Origin: Candidatus Falkowbacteria bacterium CG10_big_fil_rev_8_21_14_0_10_44_15
GTDB lineage: Bacteria; Patescibacteriota; Patescibacteriia; Patescibacteriales; XYC2-FULL-47-12
Length of the DNA: 19,174 nucleotides
Direction of reading: 5' to 3'
Assembly: GCA_002773575.1 (NCBI GenBank)
Contig: PFAT01000017.1
Location: 955 to 20,128, forward strand
Below, one piece after another: positions 6,615 through 13,741 of the stretch. Under the pieces are notes generated by a model that searched no databases, was not told the origin of the DNA, and worked only from the letters and a program-made list of their open reading frames with translations. Both the position numbers and the translations under genes were made by a program. Numbering within the stretch: the first letter of the stretch is position 1; each line of letters begins with the position of its first letter.

Positions 6615-6791
6615 ATGCCGCCGATAAATAATTATCCTTCCCAGACTAGAAAGGCAAAAATGGATAAATGGGAACTGTTAGGCGTGGTTATGTGCTGGAT
6701 CTTTATTATTTTGGGATTGGCGATGACTTGCGTAACTTCTGTCATCAGATTATTGCAAGCCTTGATACCAAAACACCATCCCCGCGAATGA
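6615..6791 (+). CDS. Small single-pass membrane protein, unknown function
   Basis: The 59-residue product has a basic, proline-rich N-terminus and one hydrophobic helix (about residues 20-45, LLGVVMCWIFIILGLAMTCV). It ends HHPRE. I do not recognise the family. The start at 6615 is chosen because AAAGGAG at 6601-6607 gives 7-base spacing. This is the best Shine-Dalgarno in the window. An in-frame ATG at 6597 overlaps the recR stop but lacks such a site. The stop codon sits inside the loop of the operon terminator. The good ribosome site, position and composition favour a real gene, but no homology supports it. Confidence 0.6.
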   Translation: MPPINNYPSQTRKAKMDKWELLGVVMCWIFIILGLAMTCVTSVIRLLQALIPKHHPRE

Positions 6792-6810
6792 GGATGGTGC
6801 TGTTTTTTTT
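6774..6810 (+). terminator. Terminator of the dnaB-recR operon, possibly bidirectional
   Basis: CACCATCC (6774-6781) and GGATGGTG (6792-6799) form a perfect 8-bp stem. CTG and a T8 run (6803-6810) follow. The 10-base loop contains the TGA of the small membrane protein gene. On the opposite strand the stem is followed by TTTT only, so it may also end rplU transcripts, with lower efficiency. Confidence 0.9.
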
Positions 6811-6817
6811 AAAACAA

Positions 6818-7132
6818 TTAGGCGATTTTATTAATTTTTATTTTGGTGAACGGCTGGCGATGGCCGATTTTGCGGCGGTAACGCACCTTACTTTTGAATT
6901 TTACCACCGTTATTTTTTTGCCTTTGCCAGTCTCAATAATTTCCGCGCTGACTTTTTCGCCCAAAGTGGGCTGTCCCAATTCAATAATTTCGCCGTTTGG
7001 TCCGGTGATTAACAATGTTTCCAACTTAATTTCTTTGCCTTGTTCCCCGTCTAACTTTTCCACCCGAATTACTTGTCCCTCCGCCACTTTGTACTGTTTG
7101 CCGCCGGTTTTAATAACTGCGATGATAGCCAT
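6818..7132 (-). CDS. rplU: 50S ribosomal protein bL21
   Basis: bL21 binds 23S rRNA in the large subunit. The 104-residue product begins MAIIAVIKTGGKQYKV and ends with the typical basic tail KVRYRRKIGHRQPFTKIKI. The length is normal. The usual partner rpmA (bL27) does not follow. Downstream lies only the convergent recR operon, 8 bases away across a shared terminator. The gene has its own near-consensus promoter inside the end of the preceding gene, giving a leader of about 23 bases without a Shine-Dalgarno. Confidence 0.97.
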   Translation of the reverse strand: MAIIAVIKTGGKQYKVAEGQVIRVEKLDGEQGKEIKLETLLITGPNGEIIELGQPTLGEKVSAEIIETGKGKKITVVKFKSKVRYRRKIGHRQPFTKIKINKIA

Positions 7133-7161
7133 AACTTTTATTGTTTAATGGTAACTTTATC

Positions 7162-7190
7162 ATATTACACGCCCTTGCTTTCTTTGTCAA
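7162..7190 (-). promoter_or_regulatory. Near-consensus promoter of rplU
   Basis: On the minus strand TTGACA (7185-7190), exactly 17 bases and TAATAT (7162-7167) form the best promoter in the window. The -10 overlaps the TAA stop of the upstream glycosyltransferase gene (7165-7167). The promoter is therefore built into that gene's last codons. The predicted start is near 7155. Confidence 0.85.
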
Positions 7191-8205
7191 TTCTGCGCGC
7201 CTTGGGTAAAAAAATTGAGGCGAAAGCTATCCCTACCGTCAAGATAGCCAAAACGGCTAACGCTATTAATTTGCCGCGGCTTTGTAAAAATAACGCGGCA
7301 CTGCCGAAAGCAGCCGCTAAAAAATAATAAAGCAGAACCGTCTGCCGCTGGCTTAAGCCGCTGGCTAATAAACGATGGTGCAGATGCAAACTGTCCGGCA
7401 TGGTAAAAGGATTTTGGTTGCTAAACAGGCGGCGGAGGATTGTCCAGGCGACATCTAATATCGGAATGCCCATGATCAGCAAGGCGATGGCGATTTTAGC
7501 TCCCGAGATGATAGCTAACACCCCGATGATGTAACCGACCAGCAAACTGCCGCTTTCCCCTAAAAATATTTTTGCCGGATAAAAATTAAAAAGTAAAAAA
7601 CCGCCGCCAGCCGCCGCAAAAATTAACCCCATTAAACCCACGTCCGGCTGATAATACTTTGTGGTCATGGTAAACAAAAAAATAACCAAGCCGCTGATGA
7701 CTCCCAGCCCGCTCACCAGCCCGTCAACGCCATCTAAAAGTTTGGTCGTGTACATCATTCCCATCAGCCAGGCGATAGTTAGCGCCGCCGCGGTCAGGCC
7801 GCTAAAATAAAACAATCCTCCCCAAGGGTTCGTAATTTTCACGATGCCGATGCCGCCGCCAATTACCAATAAACACGCGAGTAAGGGAAAAACAATCTGC
7901 TGTTTGGGCGATAAATCAAAAATATCGTCTAAAGCGCCGCCGATTATGATTATTAACGCTCCCAGAAAAAAACTAATTAAATGCGCGGCCGTAAGGCCGC
8001 GCGCCAAAATATCAACGCGGTTCAAATAAAGGGCGAGAAAAAAACTAAAACCAATCGCTAATCCGCCCAGGAGCGGAACGGCTTTGTCGTGTATTTTACG
8101 GGAAGAATCAGGGTAGTCAACAACATTAAATTTTAACGCTAAATATTTTATTAATAACGTTGAAAATACAGAAATTAAAAAAATTATCAAAAAAATTTGA
8201 AACAT
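7165..8205 (-). CDS. WecA/TagO-like polyprenyl-phosphate sugar-phosphate transferase
   Basis: This polytopic membrane enzyme (346 residues, about ten hydrophobic segments) belongs to the MraY/WecA family. The family moves a sugar-1-phosphate from a UDP-sugar to undecaprenyl phosphate to start glycan synthesis. Landmarks are VPLLGGLAIG (43-52), the Mg-binding DDIFD (93-97), LLDGVDGL (156-163), IFLGESGSLLVG (213-224) and HLHHRLL (274-280), the last typical of WecA/TagO and not MraY. Two positions differ from the classical pattern: E217 replaces the metal-binding aspartate of FxGDxGS, and the asparagine-rich lead into DGxDG is TTK. The start at 8205 is preferred because the in-frame ATG at 8220 lies inside a repeat. 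The sugar substrate is unknown. Confidence 0.9.
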   Translation of the reverse strand: MFQIFLIIFLISVFSTLLIKYLALKFNVVDYPDSSRKIHDKAVPLLGGLAIGFSFFLALYLNRVDILARGLTAAHLISFFLGALIIIIGGALDDIFDLSPKQQIVFPLLACLLVIGGGIGIVKITNPWGGLFYFSGLTAAALTIAWLMGMMYTTKLLDGVDGLVSGLGVISGLVIFLFTMTTKYYQPDVGLMGLIFAAAGGGFLLFNFYPAKIFLGESGSLLVGYIIGVLAIISGAKIAIALLIMGIPILDVAWTILRRLFSNQNPFTMPDSLHLHHRLLASGLSQRQTVLLYYFLAAAFGSAALFLQSRGKLIALAVLAILTVGIAFASIFLPKARRIDKESKGV

Positions 8206-8215
8206 AATGCTTGCT

Positions 8216-8281
8216 GTCATTCCCGCGAAAGCGGGAATCTCTCTTTATTTATTCTTAGATTCCCGCTTTCGCGGGAATGAC
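8216..8281. repeat. Paired inverted hairpin element, copy 3 (before the WecA-like gene)
   Basis: The arms at 8216-8239 and 8258-8281 match those of copy 2 exactly, with an 18-base A/T-rich spacer. Read on the minus strand it begins 23 bases after the Clp-like gene's stop and ends 10 bases before the ATG at 8205. It shows the same placement relative to the next start codon as copies 1 and 2. Confidence 0.95.
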
Positions 8282-8304
8282 GATACACAATATTTTTCAA
8301 AAAC

Positions 8305-10125
8305 TCAATTATTCATCTCTTTCAAAATTTTCGTATATGGCACCCCCACTTCTCCGGAAATTACTTTGGCCGCCGCATCAGCATTGACGGTGCGGTCAGC
8401 GGCGCTGGTGTAGCTTTTGGCGACGGTATTCAATAATCTCACTGCTTTTCCTGGCAAAGCCTCGCCGCTGGGGTAATTTTTGGCTGCTTGCGCGGTTACT
8501 AAAAGCGCTTCGTAGTTAAAGGTGATTTTATATTCATGCTCGAGCAGTACGGCGTTGCTGGCCAATATTTGAATCAGCGCGCTACTGGTCGGCTCTGATA
8601 ATTCTATGTTATGCGCGCCGGCTAATTTTTGATCAGCCGCGGCTAAAAGATAAAAGTTTCCTCCATATTTATTTAAAATTATTTCCAACTCTTCCGGGCC
8701 GTCAACTACTACTAAAATGCCGTTTGTTTTGATTAACTCCTGTAAAATCACCAGTAGTTTTTTCTCCCAATCAATCCCGCTCGCTTTGTTTTTAATCTTA
8801 TTTAAGTCCAGCTTTAATAACCGCCGGTTTTTTAAACAAGCCGGCACTTCATCCGCGGCAATTTGCTCCGCTAAATGATTGATTAAAGACTTTTTGCCCG
8901 CGCCTTTTTCTCCGGTTAAAATAATCTGGCGCTTTCCTTCGCTAAACGCCTTAAACAATTCTCCCAATTCCGCTTCGCGGTCAACAAAAATCGGTCGCCC
9001 GGCAGTTAACGGCTGCCGCGTTAAGTCAAGGCAGAAATGGTTTAAGATCGGCGTCGCCACCGCCGTCGTCGTCATGGATAGCTTTGATTGCCTGTTCGTC
9101 TTTTTGTTTTTTTGCCGATAATTTTCCTCCCGACGGGCATAGCGGTCGTTGAGTAAAAGCCATTGCGCCGAATTTTGAATTTGTTCCGGCCGTATTCCTA
9201 ACTCCGCTAATATCCCTCGCAGTAATCTGCCGGCGCTAATTAAGGGGCCGATTAAATCTGGCATTTCAATGTAGTAGTGCCCGTTGTCTCGCGCCTGGAC
9301 GTACGACTCAATTAAAGCTTGCCTTAGTTCTTTGCTTAAAATCGGCGTCGTCTCTGGCCCGTCGTTTACGGGAGAAATTTTTTGCAGCGCCTGTTCCAAT
9401 TTAGGGCCGATTTTCCCTCGATAAACGCCCAGCCGAGCTAAAATCGCGCTGGCTTTCTTTAACTCAACATTTTTGTTGTTCTCGCCATACTCACTGACAA
9501 TCGTCAGCATCAGGTGCGCCGGAGTTAGCTCCGGATGCCCGAACTGCGTCGCTAACGCGTAAGCTTTCTCAAGTAATTGCAGTAATTCGTAGCGGTAACG
9601 GCTGGCAACATTAACTTTGGTAGGAAAAGATTTTAGCTCCTGCCAATTATTGGGAATTATTTGCGGCTGTTTGTTTAGCCACGCTTGTTGGCGATAGGTT
9701 AAAATTTTAACCGGCGGGTGTTTTTCTTTCCGGCGCTGGAAGCGATACCAGCTGAAACATAAAAGCAGCAAACCTAACCAAAAGTATAAAATTAAATTAT
9801 CTTTCGCGCCCCAAAAACTTACTAACGCGCTTAAATAAACTTTATACCCGGCTGCCGCCGCGTTCTGATACAGCCACCAGCCAAGCGACAGGATTCCGGC
9901 CGCGCCCAAAATTAAAAAAAATGCGTCCAAGGCATAATCAAAAATAAGCTGGCTTTGGCGCACGATTATTTTTGCCGGCGTCAGATCATAGCCCCAGTAT
10001 AAAAAATCGTTTTTGATAAAAGTGCCCAAACCAATGCCACCGCAGTTATTGCAGGTAAATTTATTTATTTTGCCGGTACCGTTACAGTTTGGGCAAGTAA
10101 CGAATTGGGAGGATAAGTTGGACAT
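8305..10125 (-). CDS. Membrane-anchored Clp-like protein with DnaJ-type zinc ribbon and degenerate AAA domain
   Basis: The 606-residue protein has an unusual layout. A zinc ribbon lies at residues 11-32, built from two CxxCxGxG-like repeats (C11/C14 and C25/C28) as in DnaJ. Two membrane helices follow (about 66-86 and 111-127). Residues 176-325 resemble the Clp N-terminal repeat domain (AYALATQFGHPELTPAHLML). One AAA region follows, with VDREAELGEL (381-390), Walker A GEKGAGKKS (405-413) and a Walker B-like ILVVVDGPEE (470-479). The catalytic glutamate after the Walker B aspartate is replaced by glycine, the aromatic pore loop of ClpC is not recognisable, and no second AAA domain exists. ATP may be bound, but unfolding seems doubtful. 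It follows an S26-like peptidase gene after 40 bases, and dnaJ lies beyond that gene. A scaffold or regulatory role at the membrane is inference. Confidence 0.75.
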   Translation of the reverse strand: MSNLSSQFVTCPNCNGTGKINKFTCNNCGGIGLGTFIKNDFLYWGYDLTPAKIIVRQSQLIFDYALDAFFLILGAAGILSLGWWLYQNAAAAGYKVYLSALVSFWGAKDNLILYFWLGLLLLCFSWYRFQRRKEKHPPVKILTYRQQAWLNKQPQIIPNNWQELKSFPTKVNVASRYRYELLQLLEKAYALATQFGHPELTPAHLMLTIVSEYGENNKNVELKKASAILARLGVYRGKIGPKLEQALQKISPVNDGPETTPILSKELRQALIESYVQARDNGHYYIEMPDLIGPLISAGRLLRGILAELGIRPEQIQNSAQWLLLNDRYARREENYRQKNKKTNRQSKLSMTTTAVATPILNHFCLDLTRQPLTAGRPIFVDREAELGELFKAFSEGKRQIILTGEKGAGKKSLINHLAEQIAADEVPACLKNRRLLKLDLNKIKNKASGIDWEKKLLVILQELIKTNGILVVVDGPEELEIILNKYGGNFYLLAAADQKLAGAHNIELSEPTSSALIQILASNAVLLEHEYKITFNYEALLVTAQAAKNYPSGEALPGKAVRLLNTVAKSYTSAADRTVNADAAAKVISGEVGVPYTKILKEMNN

Positions 10126-10165
10126 GAAAAATTATGGTTAACGCGACATCGCTATAAATTATCTT

Positions 10166-10711
10166 TTACCTGTTTGCTTCTACTTTCCCCATGATGCCTT
10201 CTTTGCCTATTAAACCAAACCGCGTGCTGTCTAAGCTGCCTTCCGTTTGGTTGCCTAAAATTAAATAAGCGTTAGCCGGAATTACGCCCTGATAGTCGTT
10301 GCTGTAAAGGGCCAACATCTGCTGCCGGCCTTCCGGCAGTTCGTAACTTTGGCCGGCAGAATTTTTGGCTGCCTGGCCGTTAATGACAATATTATAATTT
10401 CCGCGATGATTTTTGGCTAAACTAAAACTATCGCCGGGCAGGCCTTGCGCGATTTTAATAATTGGCTCCGGCTGGCCGGAATAACCGTAAACGATAACAT
10501 CGCCGCGCCGGACCGGATTGCAGTTATAAAAACCCTTTAACATTTTAATCGTCTGCCCTTCCTCAATCAAGCCGCTTAACGACTGGCCGCGCACAATCTG
10601 CTCCGCTTCTTCGGTAACGCAACTTAAATCAAAATTATTTTGACCGCTAAAATAAAAAATTGCTCCAATAATAACCACGGCAATAACGCCAAAAATAAAA
10701 AATTTCTTCAT
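10166..10711 (-). CDS. Signal peptidase I-like (S26) membrane protein
   Basis: The 181-residue protein has one N-terminal membrane anchor (residues 4-22) and an extracytoplasmic S26-like domain. VRGQSLSGL (40-48) places S44 at the nucleophile position of the usual GxSMxP motif. RRGDVIVYG (68-76) is followed by IIKIAQGLPGD (84-94), whose K86 aligns with the general-base lysine of VKRVxGLPGD. GNQTEGSLDSTRFG matches the GDNxxxSxDSRxFG box. Both catalytic residues are thus present, although the surrounding motif is atypical. C31 and C64 could form a disulfide. It might be the organism's signal peptidase or a specialised paralogue. It has its own promoter, and the Clp-like gene follows after 40 bases. 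Confidence 0.85.
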   Translation of the reverse strand: MKKFFIFGVIAVVIIGAIFYFSGQNNFDLSCVTEEAEQIVRGQSLSGLIEEGQTIKMLKGFYNCNPVRRGDVIVYGYSGQPEPIIKIAQGLPGDSFSLAKNHRGNYNIVINGQAAKNSAGQSYELPEGRQQMLALYSNDYQGVIPANAYLILGNQTEGSLDSTRFGLIGKEGIMGKVEANR

Positions 10712-10737
10712 AAATTGTTTGCTTGTTGCTGAATTCT

Positions 10738-10767
10738 ATTATAACATAAAAAACCTCCACCGACCAA
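10738..10767 (-). promoter_or_regulatory. Promoter of the S26-like / Clp-like gene pair
   Basis: On the minus strand TTGGTC (10762-10767), an 18-base spacer and a perfect TATAAT (10738-10743) form the promoter. A TG one base before the -10 makes it an extended -10. The transcript would start near 10731, about 20 bases before the ATG at 10711. Confidence 0.75.
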
Positions 10768-10780
10768 CAACAGCGAAGTA

Positions 10781-10817
10781 AAACAAAAAACAAGCCCAAA
10801 ATTACTATAGAGCTTGT
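10781..10817 (-). terminator. Rho-independent terminator downstream of dnaJ
   Basis: Read on the minus strand ACAAGCTC (10817-10810) pairs with GGGCTTGT (10797-10790), eight pairs with one G-U, and runs into TTTTTGTTT. It lies about 150 bases after the dnaJ stop, beyond the GATATT inverted repeat, and 14 bases before the next promoter. The dnaJ message would carry a long structured 3' end. Confidence 0.7.
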
Positions 10818-10870
10818 ACTGCGCATTTACAATTTTAGCGGATCACTTATCGCTGGCGCTTACTGCAACT

Positions 10871-10959
10871 TGATATTAGGATATTTAGATATTGGATATT
10901 AAATGCCGATATCTTGAAAGTTTTACCAATATCTTAATATCCAATATCCTGATATCTCA
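10871..10959. repeat. GATATT tandem repeat, inverted pair after dnaJ
   Basis: This is part of the 254-base gap between dnaJ and the S26-like gene. The minus-strand arm (about 10927-10957) reads GATATCAG, GATATTG, GATATTAA, GATATTGG, spaced 8-7-8. A plus-strand arm (about 10872-10903) has the same units as 8-8-7-8. Together they form a long imperfect inverted repeat around an approximately 24-base loop. It starts 9 bases after the dnaJ stop. Single-arm copies follow grpE and dnaK. Confidence 0.85.
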
Positions 10960-10965
10960 ATGACA

Positions 10966-12096
10966 TTAATCCTCTAACTTTCTCAACTCTTCAAACAACC
11001 TTCTCTCCCCCCGACTTAATCGTTCCGGTATTTTCACTTTTAACGTTACCAACTGGTCGCCGCGATTACGGCTGTTAAGCGAATAAGAGCCGCGGCCGCG
11101 CAGCTTAAATACGGTTCCGGACTGGGTGCCGGCGGGAATTTTTAAAGTTAACTCGCCGTCAACCGTTAATACCGGAATTTTATCGCCCAGCGCCGCCTGC
11201 GCAATAGAAATTTCCGCCGTTGATAAAATGTCATCGCCGGCGCGAACGAAATTTTTATCCGGCTTAACTTTTATTCTGATGTACAAATCACCCGCCGCGC
11301 CGCCGTTCACCGCCGCCTCTCCTTGGCCGTTTAATCTTATCGTTTGGCCGTTATCAATGCCAGCCGGAATTTTTATTTGCAAATTAACTTTGTCTTTCTG
11401 CAAACCATTGCCGCCGCAACGCGAACATTTTTTGCTTGCTTTTTTTCCTTCGCCGCCGCAATCCGGGCAAGTGCTTTGCGCTTGAAAAGTACCCAAAATT
11501 GTGCGCTGGGCCTGCGTTACGTAACCGGCGCCTTTGCAGGTTGCGCAGGTTTCAATCGCCGTGCCCGGTTCGGCGCCATTGCCAGAACAATGGGCGCAAA
11601 TAACGGTTTTATACAAACTAATGTCTTTGGTCGTGCCAAAAACAGCTTCAGCGAATTCTATCGTCAGTTCCGTTTGAATATCAGCGCCACGCCTTCGTCT
11701 GCGCCGGCGAGAGTCGCCGCCAAAATCAAAACCGAACATTTCGCCAATATTGCCGAAAATATCGCCAATGTCGCCAAAATCAAACTGTACTCCCCCGCCG
11801 CCAAAACCTGCTTGTCCGCCTTGGGCGGATGCCGCGCGCATAAAATCTTCCCAGCTCATGCCGGTGCCGCCGAATCCTTGCCCTTGGAAAACCGCGTCGC
11901 CAAACTGGTCGTACTGTTTTCTTTTTTGCTCGGTGCCAAGGATCTGGTACGCTTCGTTGATTTCTTTAAATTTTTCCGCGTTGCCGCCGGCTTTGTCCGG
12001 ATGGAATTCATGCGCTTTTTTGCGGAACGCTTTTTTAATCTCCTCTTGGCTCGAGCTCTTATCAACTCCTAATACTTTATAGTAATCTTTGGACAT
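10966..12096 (-). CDS. dnaJ: Chaperone protein DnaJ (class A J-protein)
   Basis: DnaJ delivers unfolded clients to DnaK and stimulates its ATPase. The 376-residue protein has the J-domain (1-68) with HPD at 32-34, a Gly/Phe-rich linker (about 71-128), four complete CxxCxGxG zinc repeats (C167/C170, C184/C187, C210/C213, C224/C227), and the two C-terminal substrate domains. Seven arginines in a row (130-136) stand just before the substrate domain, an unusual basic patch. The gene is separated from dnaK by purF and its terminator, so it must have its own promoter. I could not identify one in the A/T-rich leader. No CIRCE is visible upstream. Confidence 0.97.
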   Translation of the reverse strand: MSKDYYKVLGVDKSSSQEEIKKAFRKKAHEFHPDKAGGNAEKFKEINEAYQILGTEQKRKQYDQFGDAVFQGQGFGGTGMSWEDFMRAASAQGGQAGFGGGGVQFDFGDIGDIFGNIGEMFGFDFGGDSRRRRRRRGADIQTELTIEFAEAVFGTTKDISLYKTVICAHCSGNGAEPGTAIETCATCKGAGYVTQAQRTILGTFQAQSTCPDCGGEGKKASKKCSRCGGNGLQKDKVNLQIKIPAGIDNGQTIRLNGQGEAAVNGGAAGDLYIRIKVKPDKNFVRAGDDILSTAEISIAQAALGDKIPVLTVDGELTLKIPAGTQSGTVFKLRGRGSYSLNSRNRGDQLVTLKVKIPERLSRGERRLFEELRKLED

Positions 12097-12137
12097 AATT
12101 TATATAAAAATCAAAAAATAAACTTTTTTTAAATTAA

Positions 12138-12165
12138 GGGGGAGACAAATAAAGCCGTCTCCCCC
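12138..12165 (-). terminator. Strong terminator after purF
   Basis: GGGGGAGAC (12138-12146) and GTCTCCCCC (12157-12165) form a perfect 9-bp stem with a 10-base loop. On the minus strand it is followed by TTAATTT. It lies 15 bases after the purF stop and 41 bases before the dnaJ start, and should keep purF transcripts from entering dnaJ. Confidence 0.75.
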
Positions 12166-12180
12166 GCTAATAAAATCACT

Positions 12181-13656
12181 CTAAACTCCAATTGCCTGCC
12201 GGTAATCGCTCCTCATGTGCTCTATCGGCGTTGGGTATTGGCCGTTAAAGCACGCCTGGCAGAAAGAACTCGCGCACATGCCTGTGCATTTACTGGCAAC
12301 CGTGCTCTGGCCCTGATTTGACAAATAAACGGTTTGCCGCACGCCTAATCTTCGGCTTAATTTTTCGGTGTCCTGCTCTGCCTGATTATAAGCCAATTCT
12401 TCACGGCTGGTAATCCTGATGCCGTAGAAGCAGGGATTGATAATCGGCTCGGATGCAATCAACACTGACAAGTCTTTGATTAAATTTTGGTTGAACTTTT
12501 TTAAAAGTCCAACTATGCATCTCATTGTGTTGCCTCTGACGATTGAATCGTCAACTAATCCGGCCCTCCGGTCAATCAAAGCATTCGGCAAAAAACTGAA
12601 CTTACGTAAGATATGCAGCGCTAACTCTTCCATTTCTCCTTCCGCCGCATTACGAATTACTCCGGTCGGAGCAATAAAAGTTCTAGCTGACCCTTCGTTA
12701 CGGATAATGGCATTTTCCAGCGGCAACCCAATAGCATTGGCTAACCCTATGCCGTGGACCGTTGCTGAATTTGGAATCGGGCAAAGCGCGTCTATTTGCT
12801 GTTCCAACCAAGGATTTTCAGTCGCCAGCATTTTGCCCAGTTCTCGGCGGATTTGCCAAACATATGTTTCACTGCCGTCTGATGTCTCCACCATACTGCA
12901 AGGGTGAGCGAAGTATATATATTCAAATATACAAAACTTCCGCGGAAAATTTTGCCACAACGCGGGTCGATATGAACGGAAGCCATCTTCATCCACCACG
13001 ATAATTTCGCCTGGCTCAACAAATCTTTCAAACTCGCAACCGATTCCACTTAACGCCACGCTTTCCGAAGCAAACACATAACTGCCGTTATACCTCCCAA
13101 AACACAAAGGCCGAAATCCGTATGGATCTCGCGCGACTACCAGGCTTATTTTTCCCTGGCCGCCGCGATGAACAAAAAGCAAAGAAAAGGCGCCGTGCAA
13201 AGTTCCGAGTGCCTGAAAAATTCGCTCCTCAATCGGCTTATTCTGATCAGTGCCTTCAAAATTTTTTAAAGGCAGCTCGCTGTCGCTGGTAGTTTCCATC
13301 ATGCCGACTAAAGGATCGGTGAAATTACCGTTATGGGCAATCGTTAAAAATTCAGTGTGTCCGTCATAAACATATCGCCGCGTAAAAGGCTGGCGGTTGG
13401 TTTTGTCTTGAGCGCCGCCGGTAGTGGCGTATTTATTCTGTAATACTCCGGTTACGCCTGACATCAATCTTTGGATGCGCGCGTCAGTAAATATTTCCCC
13501 GATGCGCCCGCTTTTTGTTACTGACAGCGGTTCCCCTTTCTTTGGATAAACTACTGCCCCGGCGCTGTCATGTCCGCGATTTTGCTGCCGAATCGCTCCG
13601 GCGACTAAAGGCAAAATTATTTGGTTGATATTATAACCGCCGATTATTCCGCACAT
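12181..13656 (-). CDS. purF: Amidophosphoribosyltransferase PurF
   Basis: PurF makes 5-phosphoribosylamine from PRPP and glutamine, the first step of purine synthesis. Start 13656 gives MCGIIGGY, exposing the Cys2 nucleophile after Met removal; AAAGGA lies upstream. The longer in-frame ATG at 13734 would bury it. The 491-residue protein has the class II glutaminase domain (NRGHDSAG at 26-33, HNGNF 108-112, RDPYGFRPL 176-184) and a phosphoribosyltransferase domain with the PRPP loop LVDDSIVRGNT (367-377). C242, C409, C466 and C469 lie where the Bacillus subtilis-type enzyme binds a 4Fe-4S cluster. No sugar isomerase domain is present, which rules out GlmS. It is placed between dnaK and dnaJ and no other pur gene is in the window. 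Confidence 0.95.
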   Translation of the reverse strand: MCGIIGGYNINQIILPLVAGAIRQQNRGHDSAGAVVYPKKGEPLSVTKSGRIGEIFTDARIQRLMSGVTGVLQNKYATTGGAQDKTNRQPFTRRYVYDGHTEFLTIAHNGNFTDPLVGMMETTSDSELPLKNFEGTDQNKPIEERIFQALGTLHGAFSLLFVHRGGQGKISLVVARDPYGFRPLCFGRYNGSYVFASESVALSGIGCEFERFVEPGEIIVVDEDGFRSYRPALWQNFPRKFCIFEYIYFAHPCSMVETSDGSETYVWQIRRELGKMLATENPWLEQQIDALCPIPNSATVHGIGLANAIGLPLENAIIRNEGSARTFIAPTGVIRNAAEGEMEELALHILRKFSFLPNALIDRRAGLVDDSIVRGNTMRCIVGLLKKFNQNLIKDLSVLIASEPIINPCFYGIRITSREELAYNQAEQDTEKLSRRLGVRQTVYLSNQGQSTVASKCTGMCASSFCQACFNGQYPTPIEHMRSDYRQAIGV

Positions 13657-13741
13657 TAATTTTTTCCTTTCTTTTTCCCTGAACCTAAAATATAAAGAAT
13701 GTTTAAAGAACTTTTTTCCTCCTCTTATCTCCATCTTATCT

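Noticed and set aside
5152..8281. CRISPR array
   Set aside because: The repeats are inverted pairs far apart between genes, not regularly spaced direct repeats with unique spacers, and no cas genes are present.
10871..10959. Replication origin (A/T-rich iterated repeats)
   Set aside because: There are no DnaA-box-like TTATCCACA sites and no dnaA/dnaN nearby. The same repeat recurs after other genes.
11344..12072. 242-residue open frame antisense to dnaJ
   Set aside because: It comes from the G/C-rich Gly-Phe and zinc-repeat coding sequence of dnaJ on the other strand. The composition is unlike a real protein.
12181..13656. GlmS or another class II glutaminase instead of PurF
   Set aside because: The C-terminal half has the PRPP loop and Fe-S cysteines of PurF and no sugar isomerase domain.
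13657..13734. Longer N-terminus of PurF starting at 13734
   Set aside because: It would place 26 lysine/arginine-rich residues before the MCGI end. PurF needs Cys2 exposed as nucleophile, and AAAGGA supports 13656.
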